Positions 8,030-18,601 of a DNA stretch of 64,000 nt are shown piece by piece. The stretch comes from Saprospiraceae bacterium. Its GTDB lineage: Bacteria; Bacteroidota; Bacteroidia; Chitinophagales; Saprospiraceae. The DNA lies in assembly GCA_016714985.1 (NCBI GenBank), contig JADKBS010000001.1, positions 701,001 to 765,000 of the forward strand. Reading direction: 5' to 3'. The notes below the pieces were generated by a model. The model was not told where the DNA came from, made no database searches, and saw only the letters and a program-made list of their open reading frames with translations. Within the stretch, counting starts at the first letter, position 1. Every line of letters begins with the position of its first letter. The position numbers were made by a program, and so were the translations under genes.

Positions 8030-9896
8030 TTGAAACACTGGTTTTTATATTTCCTTTTTTTTGTACTCTACGCAAGTAGGGCTGCCGCTCAATTGTCCCC
8101 CGGCGACCTCGCCACCCCCCATGCCAAGTTGGAGGGCATGAGCAACTGCACCCAATGCCACGTGCTCGGCGACAAGGTATCCAACGACAAATGCCTCACC
8201 TGCCACAAGGAAATCAAGGGCCTTGTTGATAAAAAACGGGGCTACCACAACTCCAAAGACGTGAAGGGCAAAGACTGCGCCACCTGCCACAGCGACCACC
8301 ACGGGCGCAAGTTCGACATGGTGCGTTTTGATGAAAAGAAGTTTGACCACAACCTTGCTGGCTATAAACTCGAAGGCGCTCACGCAAAAGTGGACTGCCG
8401 CCAGTGCCACGAGCCCGATTATGTGGCCGATGCAAACTTGAAGAAGCGCAAGGACACCTTCCTCGGCCTCGGCCAGCAATGCCTCGACTGCCACACCGAC
8501 TACCACCAAAAGACCCTTCCCAACGACTGCGCCAAGTGCCACGGCATGGACGACTTCAAGCCAGCCAACAAGTTCAACCACGACAAAGCGGACTTCGTCC
8601 TCGTAGGCAAGCACAAGGCCATTGACTGCAAGGAATGCCACAAGGTGGAGGTGAAAAACGGCAAGGAGTTTCAGCAGTTCACGGGTATCGCCTTCAAGAA
8701 CTGCAACGCCTGCCACCTGGATGTGCATAAAAGCCACCTCGGCAACGATTGCAAGCAATGCCACAACGAGCAGTCCTTTGTCAATACAAGCGCTCTTTCC
8801 AAGTTCAACCACGGCAAGACCAATTTCACGCTGAAAGGCAAACACAAAGCGGTGGACTGCGCCCAATGCCACAGCATGGCCAGTGCCACGCCGCAGAACG
8901 TCTTTCAGGATAGATTGGGCGTGAAAACCAGCGAATGCGCTACCTGCCACCGTGACCCCCACGAGGGCAAGTTCGGGGTGGACTGCGCAGGCTGCCACAA
9001 CGAAAACTCCTTCCACAAAGTCACTGCCAGCAACCTCGACGACTTCAACCACGCCCTCACAGGCTTCGAGTTGCAGGGCAAACACGCCGCCGTGGACTGC
9101 CGCAAATGCCACACCTCCGACAACCTCACCGACCCGCTGCCGCATAATACCTGCGCCGCTTGCCACAGTGATTTTCACGAAGGGCAGTTCACCCCACTGC
9201 CCCCTAATGGAGGTGGGCCGCCGGATTGCGCAGCTTGCCACACCACAGAAGGCTTTGCGGGCAGCACTTTCAGCTTGGAGCAACATGCGCAGACCAAGTT
9301 TCCGCTGGACGGCGCTCACGTGGCGACGCCATGTTTCTCCTGCCATTTGAAACAGGATAAATGGCGCTTTCCGCAACATCGGGGAGCGCTGCGTGGACTG
9401 TCACGACGACGTGCATAAAACGGCCAGCGAAATTGATGTGAAATGGTACCCGAACCAAGATTGCCAGACCTGCCACCTCACCGAATCGTGGTCGGCCAGC
9501 AGCGGGAAGTTCGAACACTCGAAGACCAAGTTCCAGCTCAAAGGAAAGCACCAACAGCAGGACTGCCGGGCCTGCCACCTCAGCGATGACGAGCCGCCCA
9601 AGCGAACCTTCGCTGGGCTACCCAACACCTGTGCCGACTGCCACGAGCATGGCCACGGCAACCAATTTGCCAGCCCCCTACCCCCTAAAGGGGATGGCCT
9701 GACGGACTGTACCCGCTGCCACAGCCTCGACGGCTGGGCGATGACGGATTTTGACCATGATAAAACGAGGTTCAAGCTGGAGGGGAAACATGCGGAAACG
9801 GCTTGCCAGAAGTGCCATTTGCCGACAGTGGTGGATGGCTCAACGGTCGTTTTGTACCGTATGGAAAGTTTTGAGTGCGTGGTGTGCCACAAGTAA
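8030..9896 (+). CDS. Secreted multiheme cytochrome c, 23 CXXCH motifs (interrupted by a one-base frameshift)
   Basis: The start is taken as TTG 8030, because it alone yields the signal peptide (MKHWFLYFLFF to RAAAQ). The first frame (to 9418) holds 16 CXXCH motifs; a second frame (real sequence from about 9372 to 9896) holds 7 more, ending CVVCHK. Deleting one C at 9371-9372 joins them as KWRFRNIGERCVDCH, so the gene was one 23-heme protein of about 620 residues. The repeating pattern F.H....F.L.GKH...DC..CH is the c3/c7-type multiheme layout with extra histidines as second ligands. It is predicted periplasmic or outer-surface. It shares its repeat type with the giant cytochrome next door. 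The frameshift may be a sequencing error. Confidence 0.85.
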
Positions 9897-9958
9897 CCCG
9901 CTCACCCTTCCCTTCTTCCCGTTCAGCAACTTTCCTCCCTCCCCCAGACAAAAGTCAC

Positions 9959-9988
9959 TTGCCCGCCCCATTTTTGGTCATAGATTTG
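9959..9988 (+). promoter_or_regulatory. Predicted promoter of the giant cytochrome gene
   Basis: A TTG at 9959-9961 and TAGATTTG at 9981-9988 (19 nt apart) match the Bacteroidota primary promoter. The GTG start of the cytochrome is 28 nt downstream. Confidence 0.6.
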
Positions 9989-10016
9989 TCAAAATTCTTT
10001 TAGAAGCACCCATCAA

Positions 10017-13000
10017 GTGTACAGGTTTTGGACCACCATCTTGCTCATGGGCCTTGCGCATTGTTTGCTTGCGCAAAACCCACACGGCGCTGCCCTCAAA
10101 CTGGACTGCGCCTCCTGCCACTCCCCGGCGGGCTGGGCAATTGCAAAGGACCACTGGTCGGGCATCGAACTCCAAAAGCCCACCAAATCAAAGACCACGG
10201 GGATGCTCCTGCCCGTTGACACCGCCAAATTCCACCACAACAAGACGAAATTCCCGCTCACAGGCCGCCACGCAACCGTGGACTGCCGGGACTGCCACGA
10301 TAAGCTTGTTTTTGAAAACACCAAGACCGACTGCAATTCCTGCCACCTCGACATTCACCAGCAAACAGCGGGCAACGACTGCGCCCGCTGCCACACGACC
10401 AACAATTGGTTGGTGGACAATGTACAGGAAATACACTTCGACAACGGCTTCCCGCTCACGGGCGTACACCGGATGGTTAGCTGTGCGGAATGCCACGTTT
10501 CTGAATCTGCGATGCAATTTGGGCGGAACGGCAACTTGTGCGTGGACTGCCACCTCGCCGATTTCAACGCCACCACCAACCCGAACCACCAGCAGGCGGG
10601 CTTCTCCACCGACTGCCTCGAATGCCACGACTTGACCACAGCGGACTGGAACACCGACAAGGTGGACCACTCGTTTTTCCCATTGACCAAGGGTCACGAA
10701 ACCAATGATTGTGCAAAATGCCACGTCGGCGGGGATTTTGCGAACACACCGAACAATTGCGCCGCCTGCCACCAGCCCGATTTCAATGCTGCGCAAAGCC
10801 CGAACCACGTTCAGGCCAATTTCACCAATGACTGCGCCCAATGCCACACCACCGACCTCGACTGGCAGCCAGCGCAGTACCTTTCGCATGACTCGGAGCA
10901 TTTCCCGATATACAGCGGCAAGCACCAAGGCGTTTGGAACAGTTGCACGGAATGCCACATCGACCCGAACAACTACGCCGTGAACAGCTGCACCATCTGC
11001 CATATCAACCCCGAAACGGACAACGGGCACACGGGCGTGACGGGCTATGTTTATGAAAATTCGGCCTGCCTGGCCTGCCACCCAACGGGCGAGGCGGACG
11101 GGGCTTTTGACCATAATTCAACGGACTTCCCGCTGACGGGGGCGCACTTGACGACCGATTGCATCGAGTGCCACGCCAATGGCTATGCAGGTACGCCAAC
11201 GGATTGCGCAAGCTGCCACACCACCGATTTCAACCAAACGGCCAACCCGCCGCACGGGGCGCTTGGCCTATCGAACGATTGCGCAAGCTGCCATACGACC
11301 GACCCCGGCTGGGCACCTGCCACCTTTGCCAACCACAATGATTTCTATGTATTAAATGGCGCTCACGCAACAATTGCCAACGACTGCGCCGCTTGCCACA
11401 ACGGGGACTACGTGAACACGCCGAACACTTGCATCGGCTGCCACACACCTGATTTTAATGCAACGACCGATCCGAACCATGCAACGAACCAATTCCCAAC
11501 GGACTGCACGACCTGCCACTCGGAGACGGCTTGGGCGCCATCGACCTTTGACCACAACTCGGTCTGGCCTTTCACGGGCGAGCATATTGCGGTAGCAAAC
11601 GAATGTGCGCAATGCCACATTAACGGCAACTACTCGACCACGCCGACGGACTGTGCGGGCTGCCACACCCCCGATTTTAATGCCTCTACCAACCCGAACC
11701 ACGTAGCACTGAACCTGCCCAACGACTGCGCCCTCTGCCACACGACGGCCCCCGATTGGCAGCCTGCGGCCTTCCCGTTGCACAATGATTTTTATGTGCT
11801 GAACGGCGCTCACGCAACGATTGCGAACGACTGCGCCGCCTGTCACAACGGGAACTACAACAACACGCCGAACACCTGCTTCGGCTGCCACTCGACCGAC
11901 TACAACACGGCGACGAACCCGAACCACGTAGCGCTCCAGTTCTCGCAGGACTGTGCAACCTGCCACTCGGAAACCAGTTGGGTGCCCGCCACTTTCGACC
12001 ACGATGTGCAGCACTTCCCGATTTACAGCGGGGCGCACGACGGCGAGTGGGATGCTTGTGTGGATTGCCACACAAACCCGTTGGACTACATGCAGTTCAC
12101 CTGTACGACCTGCCACGCCAACCCGGAAACCAACAATCAGCACAATGGCGTCGGTGGCTATGTTTACCAAAGCAACGCCTGCCTCGCCTGCCACCCGACG
12201 GGCGATGCGGACAATATCTTCGACCACAACACGACGGCCTTCCCGCTGACGGGGGCGCACCTTTCGGCAGACTGTTTGGAGTGCCACGCTGCGGGCTTTG
12301 AGAACACGCCGACGGATTGCGCAAGCTGTCACGCCACCGATTTCAACGGTTCGATGAACCCGAACCACGTGATGCTCAACCTGCCGATGGATTGCGCCCA
12401 ATGCCACACCACGCAGCCGGATTGGGCACCTGCGACATTCGGTATCCACAACCAGTTTTATCCATTGAACGGCGCTCACGCAATGGTTGCGAACGACTGC
12501 GCCACTTGTCACAACGGCAACTACAACTCGACGCCGAACACCTGCATGGGCTGCCATACACCTGACTTCAACTCGGCAACAGACCCGAACCACGTGGCGA
12601 ACCAATTCCCTCAGGACTGCGCCACCTGCCACAGCGAGAGCGCATGGGTGCCTTCGACCTTTAATCATAATACAATTTGGCCGTTCACCGGGGCACATAT
12701 TGCGGTAGCAAACGAATGTGCGCAATGCCACGTCGGCGGCAATTACACGACCACGCCCACGGATTGTGCAAGCTGCCACCAAGCCGATTTTGCGCAGAGC
12801 GCAAACCCCAACCACATGGCGCTCGGCCTACCGACGGACTGTGCGATGTGCCACACAACCGCCCCAGATTGGCAGCCGGCGAGCTTCCCGATTCACAATG
12901 ATTTTTATCCATTAAACGGTGCTCACGCAACAATTGCGAACCAGTGCGCCGAATGCCACAACGGAGACTATAACAACACGCCAAGCACCTGCTTTGCTTG

Positions 13001-16000
13001 CCACACCTCCGACTACAACGGCTCGACGAACCCGAACCACGCCTCGGCGCAGTTCCCGACGGATTGCGCAAGCTGCCACGGCGAATCGGCTTGGGTGCCC
13101 GCCAATTTCGACCACGATGCGCAGTACTTCCCGATTTACTCAGGGGCACACAACGGTGAGTGGAACGCCTGCATGGATTGCCACTCGAACCCAGCGAACT
13201 ATGCAGAAGTGAGTTGTACGGGCTGCCATGTGAACCCAGAGACGAACAACCAGCACAACAGCGTTCCGGGCTATACTTACAACAGTTCTGCTTGCCTCGC
13301 CTGCCACCCGACAGGCGACGGGGACAATGTTTTCGACCACGCAACCGTGTGGCCACTGACCGGGGCGCACATTACAGCGGAGTGCATGGATTGCCACGTG
13401 GGGGGCAATTTCCAGGGTACACCAACGGATTGCGCAGCTTGTCACACTACCGACTATAACGGTTCAACGAACCCGAACCACGGGACGCTTGGGCTATCCA
13501 ACGATTGCGCAAGCTGCCACACGACCGCACCGGGCTGGGCACCTGCGAGTTTCAACATCCACAACCAGTTTCACCCGCTAAATGGCGCTCACGCAACGAT
13601 TGCGAACCAATGCGCCGATTGCCACAACGGCAACTACAACAACACGCCGAACACCTGCATCGGATGCCACACGCCGGACTTCAACGGGACGACCGACCCC
13701 GACCACGAGGCGGGCCAGTTCCCGACGGACTGCACGACCTGCCACACGGAGTCGGCTTGGGTACCTTCGACCTTCAACCACAACTCGGTCTGGCCGATAA
13801 CGGGGCGCACGTGCCGATAGCGAATGACTGTGCGGAATGCCACGTAGGCGGGAATTATGCGAACACGCCGAACACCTGTGCGGGCTGCCACACGCCCAAT
13901 TTCAACCAAAGCCAGAACCCGAACCACGTGGCGCTCGGCCTGCCGAACGACTGTGCCATGTGCCATACGACAGCCCCGGATTGGCAGCCTGCGAGCTTCC
14001 CCATTCACAACCAGTTTTATCCATTGAATGGTGCTCACGCAACAATTGCGAACCAGTGCGCTGAGTGCCACAACGGCAATTATAACAACACGCCGAACAC
14101 TTGTTACGCTTGCCACACAGCGGACTTCAACGGCACGACGAACCCGAACCACCAGCAGGCGGGCTTTTCGCAGAACTGCGCTACCTGCCACTCGGAGACG
14201 GCGTGGGTGCCCTCGACCTTCGACCATGATGCGCAGTATTTCCCGATTTACAGCGGAACGCACGATGGCGAATGGGATGCCTGCGTTGATTGCCACACGA
14301 ACCCGAATAACTATGCTATCTTCACCTGCACGACCTGCCACGCCAATCCGGAAACGAATAACGACCACAACGGCGTGAACGGCTACCAGTACAACAGCCC
14401 AGCTTGCTTGGCTTGCCACCCAACCGGCGAGGGGGATGGATTCAATCACAACACGATTTGGCCATTGACCGGAGGTCACCAAACGGCGGACTGCGTGGAC
14501 TGCCATGCCAACGGCTACCAAGGCACACCAACCGATTGCGCAGCTTGCCACACAACGGACTACAATGCCAGTGCGAACCCCGACCACGAGGTGCTGATGC
14601 TGCCGACGGATTGTGCAAGCTGCCACACGACCGCACCCGGCTGGGCACCTGCGACCTTTGCGATTCACAACCAATACTATCCATTGGTTGGCGCTCATAC
14701 AACGATTGCAAACCAGTGCGCCGAGTGCCACAATGGAAACTACAACAACACGCCGAACACTTGCAGCGGCTGCCACTTGCCCGATTACAATGCCACGACG
14801 AACCCCGACCACGAGACGGCGCAGTTCCCAACGACCTGTCAGGACTGCCACTCGCAGACGGCTTGGGCACCTGCCACGTTTGACCACAACACCGTTTGGC
14901 CATTGACCGGGGCGCATATCCCGATTGCCAACCAATGTGCGGAATGCCACGTCGGCGGCAACTACAATAACACGCCGACCACCTGCCAAGGCTGCCACCA
15001 ACCGGACTACAACACGAGCACGAACCCGAATCACGGTACTTTGGCCATCCCGACGAACTGCGAGCTTTGCCATACGACGGCACCAGATTGGCAGCCAGCT
15101 ACCTTCCCCCTCCACGACCAGTATTATGTTCTGGCTGGCGCTCATATTGCAATAGCGAACCAGTGCGCCGAGTGCCACAACGGCAACTACAACAATACGC
15201 CGAACACCTGTGTGGGCTGTCACCAACCGGACTACAATGGGGCAACCAACCCCAACCACGCAGCGGCCCAGTTCCCGACCACTTGCCAGGACTGCCACTC
15301 GCAGACGGCTTGGACACCTGCCACTTTTGACCATAATACTGTTTGGCCATTGACCGGGGCGCATATCCCGATTGCCAACCAGTGTACGGAATGCCACGTG
15401 GGCGGCAATTACAACAACACGCCGACGACTTGTCAAGGCTGCCACCAGCCCGACTACAACACGAGCACCAACCCAAACCACGGCACACTGGCCATCCCGA
15501 CGAACTGCGAGCTTTGCCATACGACGGCACCAGATTGGCAGCCAGCTACCTTCCCCATCCACGACCAGTATTATGTGCTGGCTGGCGCTCATATTGCAAT
15601 AGCGAACCAGTGCGCCGAGTGCCACAACGGCAACTACAACAATACGCCGAACACCTGTGTGGGCTGTCACCAACCGGACTACAATGGGGCAACCAACCCC
15701 AACCACGCAGCGGCCCAGTTCCCGACCACTTGCCAGGACTGCCACTCGCAGTCGGCTTGGACACCAGCGACGTTTGACCACAACACAATTTGGCCCATCA
15801 CGGGGGCGCATATTCCTATCGCAAACCAGTGCATGGAATGCCATATCGGCGGCAACTACAACAACACGCCGAACACCTGCGTGGGTTGCCACCAACCGGA
15901 CTACAACGGCTCGACGAACCCGAACCACACGGCGCTTGCCATCCCGACGGACTGCGCCTTATGCCACACCACCGACCCCGATTGGAACCCTGCAACCTTC

Positions 16001-16447
16001 CCCATCCACAACCAATATTGGCCGCTGAACGGTGCCCACGCAACGATTGCAAACCAGTGCGCCGAGTGCCACAACGGCAACTATAACAACACGCCAACCA
16101 CTTGCGTGGGCTGCCACCAAGCCGATTACAACGGCGCCACCAACCCCAACCACCAGCAAGCGGGCTTCCCGACGACCTGCCAGAACTGCCATACCGAAAG
16201 CGCTTGGACGCCCTCCACTTGGGACCACGATAATTTATATTTCCCGATTTACAGCGGGCGGCACGAGGGCGAGTGGAATACTTGTGTGGAATGCCATACA
16301 ACGGCGGGCAATTTCGCTCAGTTCAGTTGCATTGACTGCCATGAACACGATGACCAGAACCAAGTGGATGATGACCACCAAGGGGTGAGTGGGTACCAGT
16401 ACAATAGTGCGGCTTGCTATAGTTGCCACCCGGATGGGAGTGATTGA
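10017..16447 (+). CDS. Giant repetitive multiheme cytochrome c, about 85 CXXCH motifs (one-base frameshift at about 13801)
   Basis: GTG 10017 gives the signal peptide (YRFWTTILLMGLAHCLLAQ). The frame runs to 13820 with 49 CXXCH motifs. A deletion of one G in the G-run at 13801-13804 ends it, and the sequence continues in another frame from about 13805 to 16447 with 36 more. Repaired, it is about 2,140 residues with one heme site per about 25 residues. Units of about 74 residues hold three CXXCH each, with phrases such as GAHATIANQCAECH, NTPNTCVGCH and FPTDCATCH; many His residues in DHN, NPNH and GAH are candidate distal ligands. Every fifth unit or so carries an FPIYSG block. No T9SS domain or lipobox is seen. 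A role in long-range or extracellular electron transfer is inferred. Confidence 0.85.
14921..15814 (+). repeat. Two near-identical 447-bp tandem units inside the giant cytochrome gene
   Basis: The units 14921-15367 and 15368-15814 (149 codons, six CXXCH each) differ at few positions, mostly synonymous. This points to a recent in-frame tandem duplication on top of the older 1113-bp super-repeat. Confidence 0.85.
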
Positions 16448-16882
16448 CACCTCACCCCCGGCCCCTCTCCTCGCAGGAGAGGGGGAAGTGGGTGGGAACT
16501 TGCAAAGTTGGTTCACTGAATGGTGTGATGGGATTTGCTGCTGGTGCAGAGCGGTGGGTCGGAAACACCTCACCTAAGGTTCCGGTTTCGGGGGAATTTC
16601 CAAAGCGTTTGCTCGGCTTCGGTTGTGTTTTGGCGTAGGTATTTGGCATTGCGGAAGGTAGAAGTCTTTGACCCTTTCCAAAGGTCAAACTGGGTGTAAG
16701 TTTTGCTCATGGTGTTTGAATTAATCCTTGGCGAAGCTAACAAAACAAAAGATATTCAAGTAATCGAAACAGCTTCAGTATTTTCGATAAATGAAAAAAT
16801 CGTAAAAATAGCAGCCCCTAACTCCCCTCTCCTCGCAGTGCCTGTCCCGCATTGCGGGAAGAGGGGCCGGGGGTGAGGTAAA
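16448..16882. repeat. 435-bp gap bordered by inverted GC-rich repeats
   Basis: The sequence CCTCACCCCCGGCCCCTCT at 16452-16470 recurs inverted at about 16860-16878. Next to each lies CTCCTCGCAG; the left copy also folds as a hairpin (CCCTCTCCT/AGGAGAGGG), a possible terminator of the cytochrome gene. The interior has a small palindrome (TTGACC/GGTCAA, 16668-16689) but no convincing gene. Confidence 0.55.
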
Positions 16883-18514
16883 ATGCGACAAATTGCCGCC
16901 ATATTATCCTGTTGCTTCGCAATTACTGTTTACTGCCAAGCACAAACCACGCTCCTCAAGGGCACTGCCTCCTACGTCTCTTCCCAAAACGTTTATGTCA
17001 AGTTTGCCAGTACGGAGGACATCGCCAAGGGCGACACGCTTTTTTCCCAAAAAGACAGCCTGTTGCTTCCTTTCCTCGTGGTGAAGGACAAGTCCTCGAC
17101 CTCCTGCGTATGCACTTCGTTGTTGCCGGAAAAAGTGCAGACAGGCACTGAGTTTGTGGCGAGGGTGCCCCTTCAGGAAAGGCCGCCAAAGCCCATCAAA
17201 GAAGCCAAAAACGAAACGCCCAATACCACGCAGGACAGCCTGCCGCCGCCAAGCAACCCGAACGTCCTACAAACCCCAGAAACAGAGGAGAAGCCCGATG
17301 CCGCCGAGTTCAAACAAAAGATAAAAGGCCGGGTGTCAGCGGCCTCGTACAGTAATTTCATCGGCGAGGAGGTGACACACCGGATGCGCTACGCCTTCAC
17401 CTTGCAGGGCAACAACCTTGGCAACAGCCGTTTTTCGACGGACAATTACATTACCTTCCGGCACACGGTGGGCGAGTGGAGCGAGGTGCAGGACAATTTC
17501 AGTGATGCCCTGAAAATCTATGCGCTGTCGGTGAAATACGACTTGGACAAGACCTCCAGCATCAGCTTGGGCCGCAAAATCAACCAGCGGATTTCGAGCA
17601 TGGGGGCCATTGACGGGCTGCAAGTGGAGAAGGGCTTGGGCAATTTCATGGTGGGCGGCATCGTGGGGTCGAGACCGAATTTTCAGGACTATGGCTTTGA
17701 CTTGAACTTGTTGCAGGCTGGCGCATACATCGGCCATGCCACGCAGAAGGATGGCAAGCAGCAGCAGAGCACCCTCGCCATCGTGGAGCAGCGCAATGGC
17801 GGGGCTACCGACCGCCGCTTCGTTTATTTCCAGCATTCCAACAACCTCATGAAAGACCTCAACTTCTTTGGGTCTATGGAGGTGGACCTTTACGAAAACC
17901 TGAACGGGGAGGCGAAGAACAAGCTGAACATGACCAATATGCTGCTCACGTTGCGACAAAAATTATCGAAGAAAACCAGCCTTTCGCTCTCCTACGACAA
18001 CCGCAAAAACACGCTTTTTTACGAAAGCTACAAGAACTACATTGACCAGTTGGTGGACGTGGAAACGAGGCAGGGCCTGCGTTTCAACTTCAATTATCGC
18101 CCCTTCAAATGGGTGACTTGGGGGGCAAACGTCAACTGGCGCTTCCAGAAAAGCGACCTGAATCTCTCGAAGAACGGGAACACTTACCTCAATTTCAGCC
18201 GTATCCCGTGGATTGGGGTACAGGCATCGCTCACCGCCAACCTGCTCCAGACCAACTACCTGAGCAGTAAGATGTTCGGGCTTCGCCTGACGAGGGAAAT
18301 CATTCCTGGCAAGCTGAGCTGCGAGGCCAATTTCAGGATGGTGGACTACCATTACACTACCTACGAAAGCACCGTGAAGCAGAGCATCATGGGCTTTGAC
18401 GTCTCCATCAACTTGACCCGAAAATTGGCGTTGTACCTGTACTACGAAGGTACTTTTGAAAAGGAGCGGGATGCCTTCCAGCGGGTGAACATGAAGTTGA
18501 TACAGCGGTTTTGA
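16883..18514 (+). CDS. Outer-membrane beta-barrel protein of the cytochrome locus
   Basis: A 543-residue precursor with a signal peptide (MRQIAAILSCCFAITVYCQAQ). It has a small N-terminal domain (about 22-95, 'GTASYVSSQNVYVKF') and a Pro/Glu-rich linker (about 98-140). A long barrel domain follows, with strands of alternating aromatics ending in YYEGTFEKERDAFQRVNMKLIQRF; the terminal Phe is typical of outer-membrane proteins. It follows the two secreted cytochromes on the same strand. By analogy with porin-cytochrome conduits (MtrB with MtrA/MtrC, PCC of Geobacter) it could hold or connect cytochromes at the outer membrane. No MtrB signature is recognised, so this role is inference. Confidence 0.65.
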   Translation: MRQIAAILSCCFAITVYCQAQTTLLKGTASYVSSQNVYVKFASTEDIAKGDTLFSQKDSLLLPFLVVKDKSSTSCVCTSLLPEKVQTGTEFVARVPLQERPPKPIKEAKNETPNTTQDSLPPPSNPNVLQTPETEEKPDAAEFKQKIKGRVSAASYSNFIGEEVTHRMRYAFTLQGNNLGNSRFSTDNYITFRHTVGEWSEVQDNFSDALKIYALSVKYDLDKTSSISLGRKINQRISSMGAIDGLQVEKGLGNFMVGGIVGSRPNFQDYGFDLNLLQAGAYIGHATQKDGKQQQSTLAIVEQRNGGATDRRFVYFQHSNNLMKDLNFFGSMEVDLYENLNGEAKNKLNMTNMLLTLRQKLSKKTSLSLSYDNRKNTLFYESYKNYIDQLVDVETRQGLRFNFNYRPFKWVTWGANVNWRFQKSDLNLSKNGNTYLNFSRIPWIGVQASLTANLLQTNYLSSKMFGLRLTREIIPGKLSCEANFRMVDYHYTTYESTVKQSIMGFDVSINLTRKLALYLYYEGTFEKERDAFQRVNMKLIQRF

Positions 18515-18538
18515 TTTCCATTTCCTGAATAAATCCTA

Positions 18539-18590
18539 CCAAAAAACGAAAGCTTGGCTGTCACCAAGCGAGCTGCCTACATTTTTGCAT
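18539..18590 (+). promoter_or_regulatory. EPS-type promoter A (CCAAAAAACGAAA box and -7 TTTG)
   Basis: The box CCAAAAAACGAAA is at 18539-18551 and TTTG at 18584-18587; box start to TTTG is 45 nt, as in the four other copies. TGCC occurs 10 nt before TTTG. The ATG of the acyltransferase gene at 18602 lies just downstream, so the leader is very short. Confidence 0.75.
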
Positions 18591-18601
18591 CGCATAAAAA
18601 A

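Noticed and set aside
8045..15928. Very long minus-strand frames opposite the cytochromes (8045-9379, 11352-12815, 13634-15928)
   Set aside because: They are shadows of a strongly periodic, stop-poor coding repeat. The translations are Val/Arg/Ala-rich and without domains, while the plus strand has regularly spaced CXXCH motifs.
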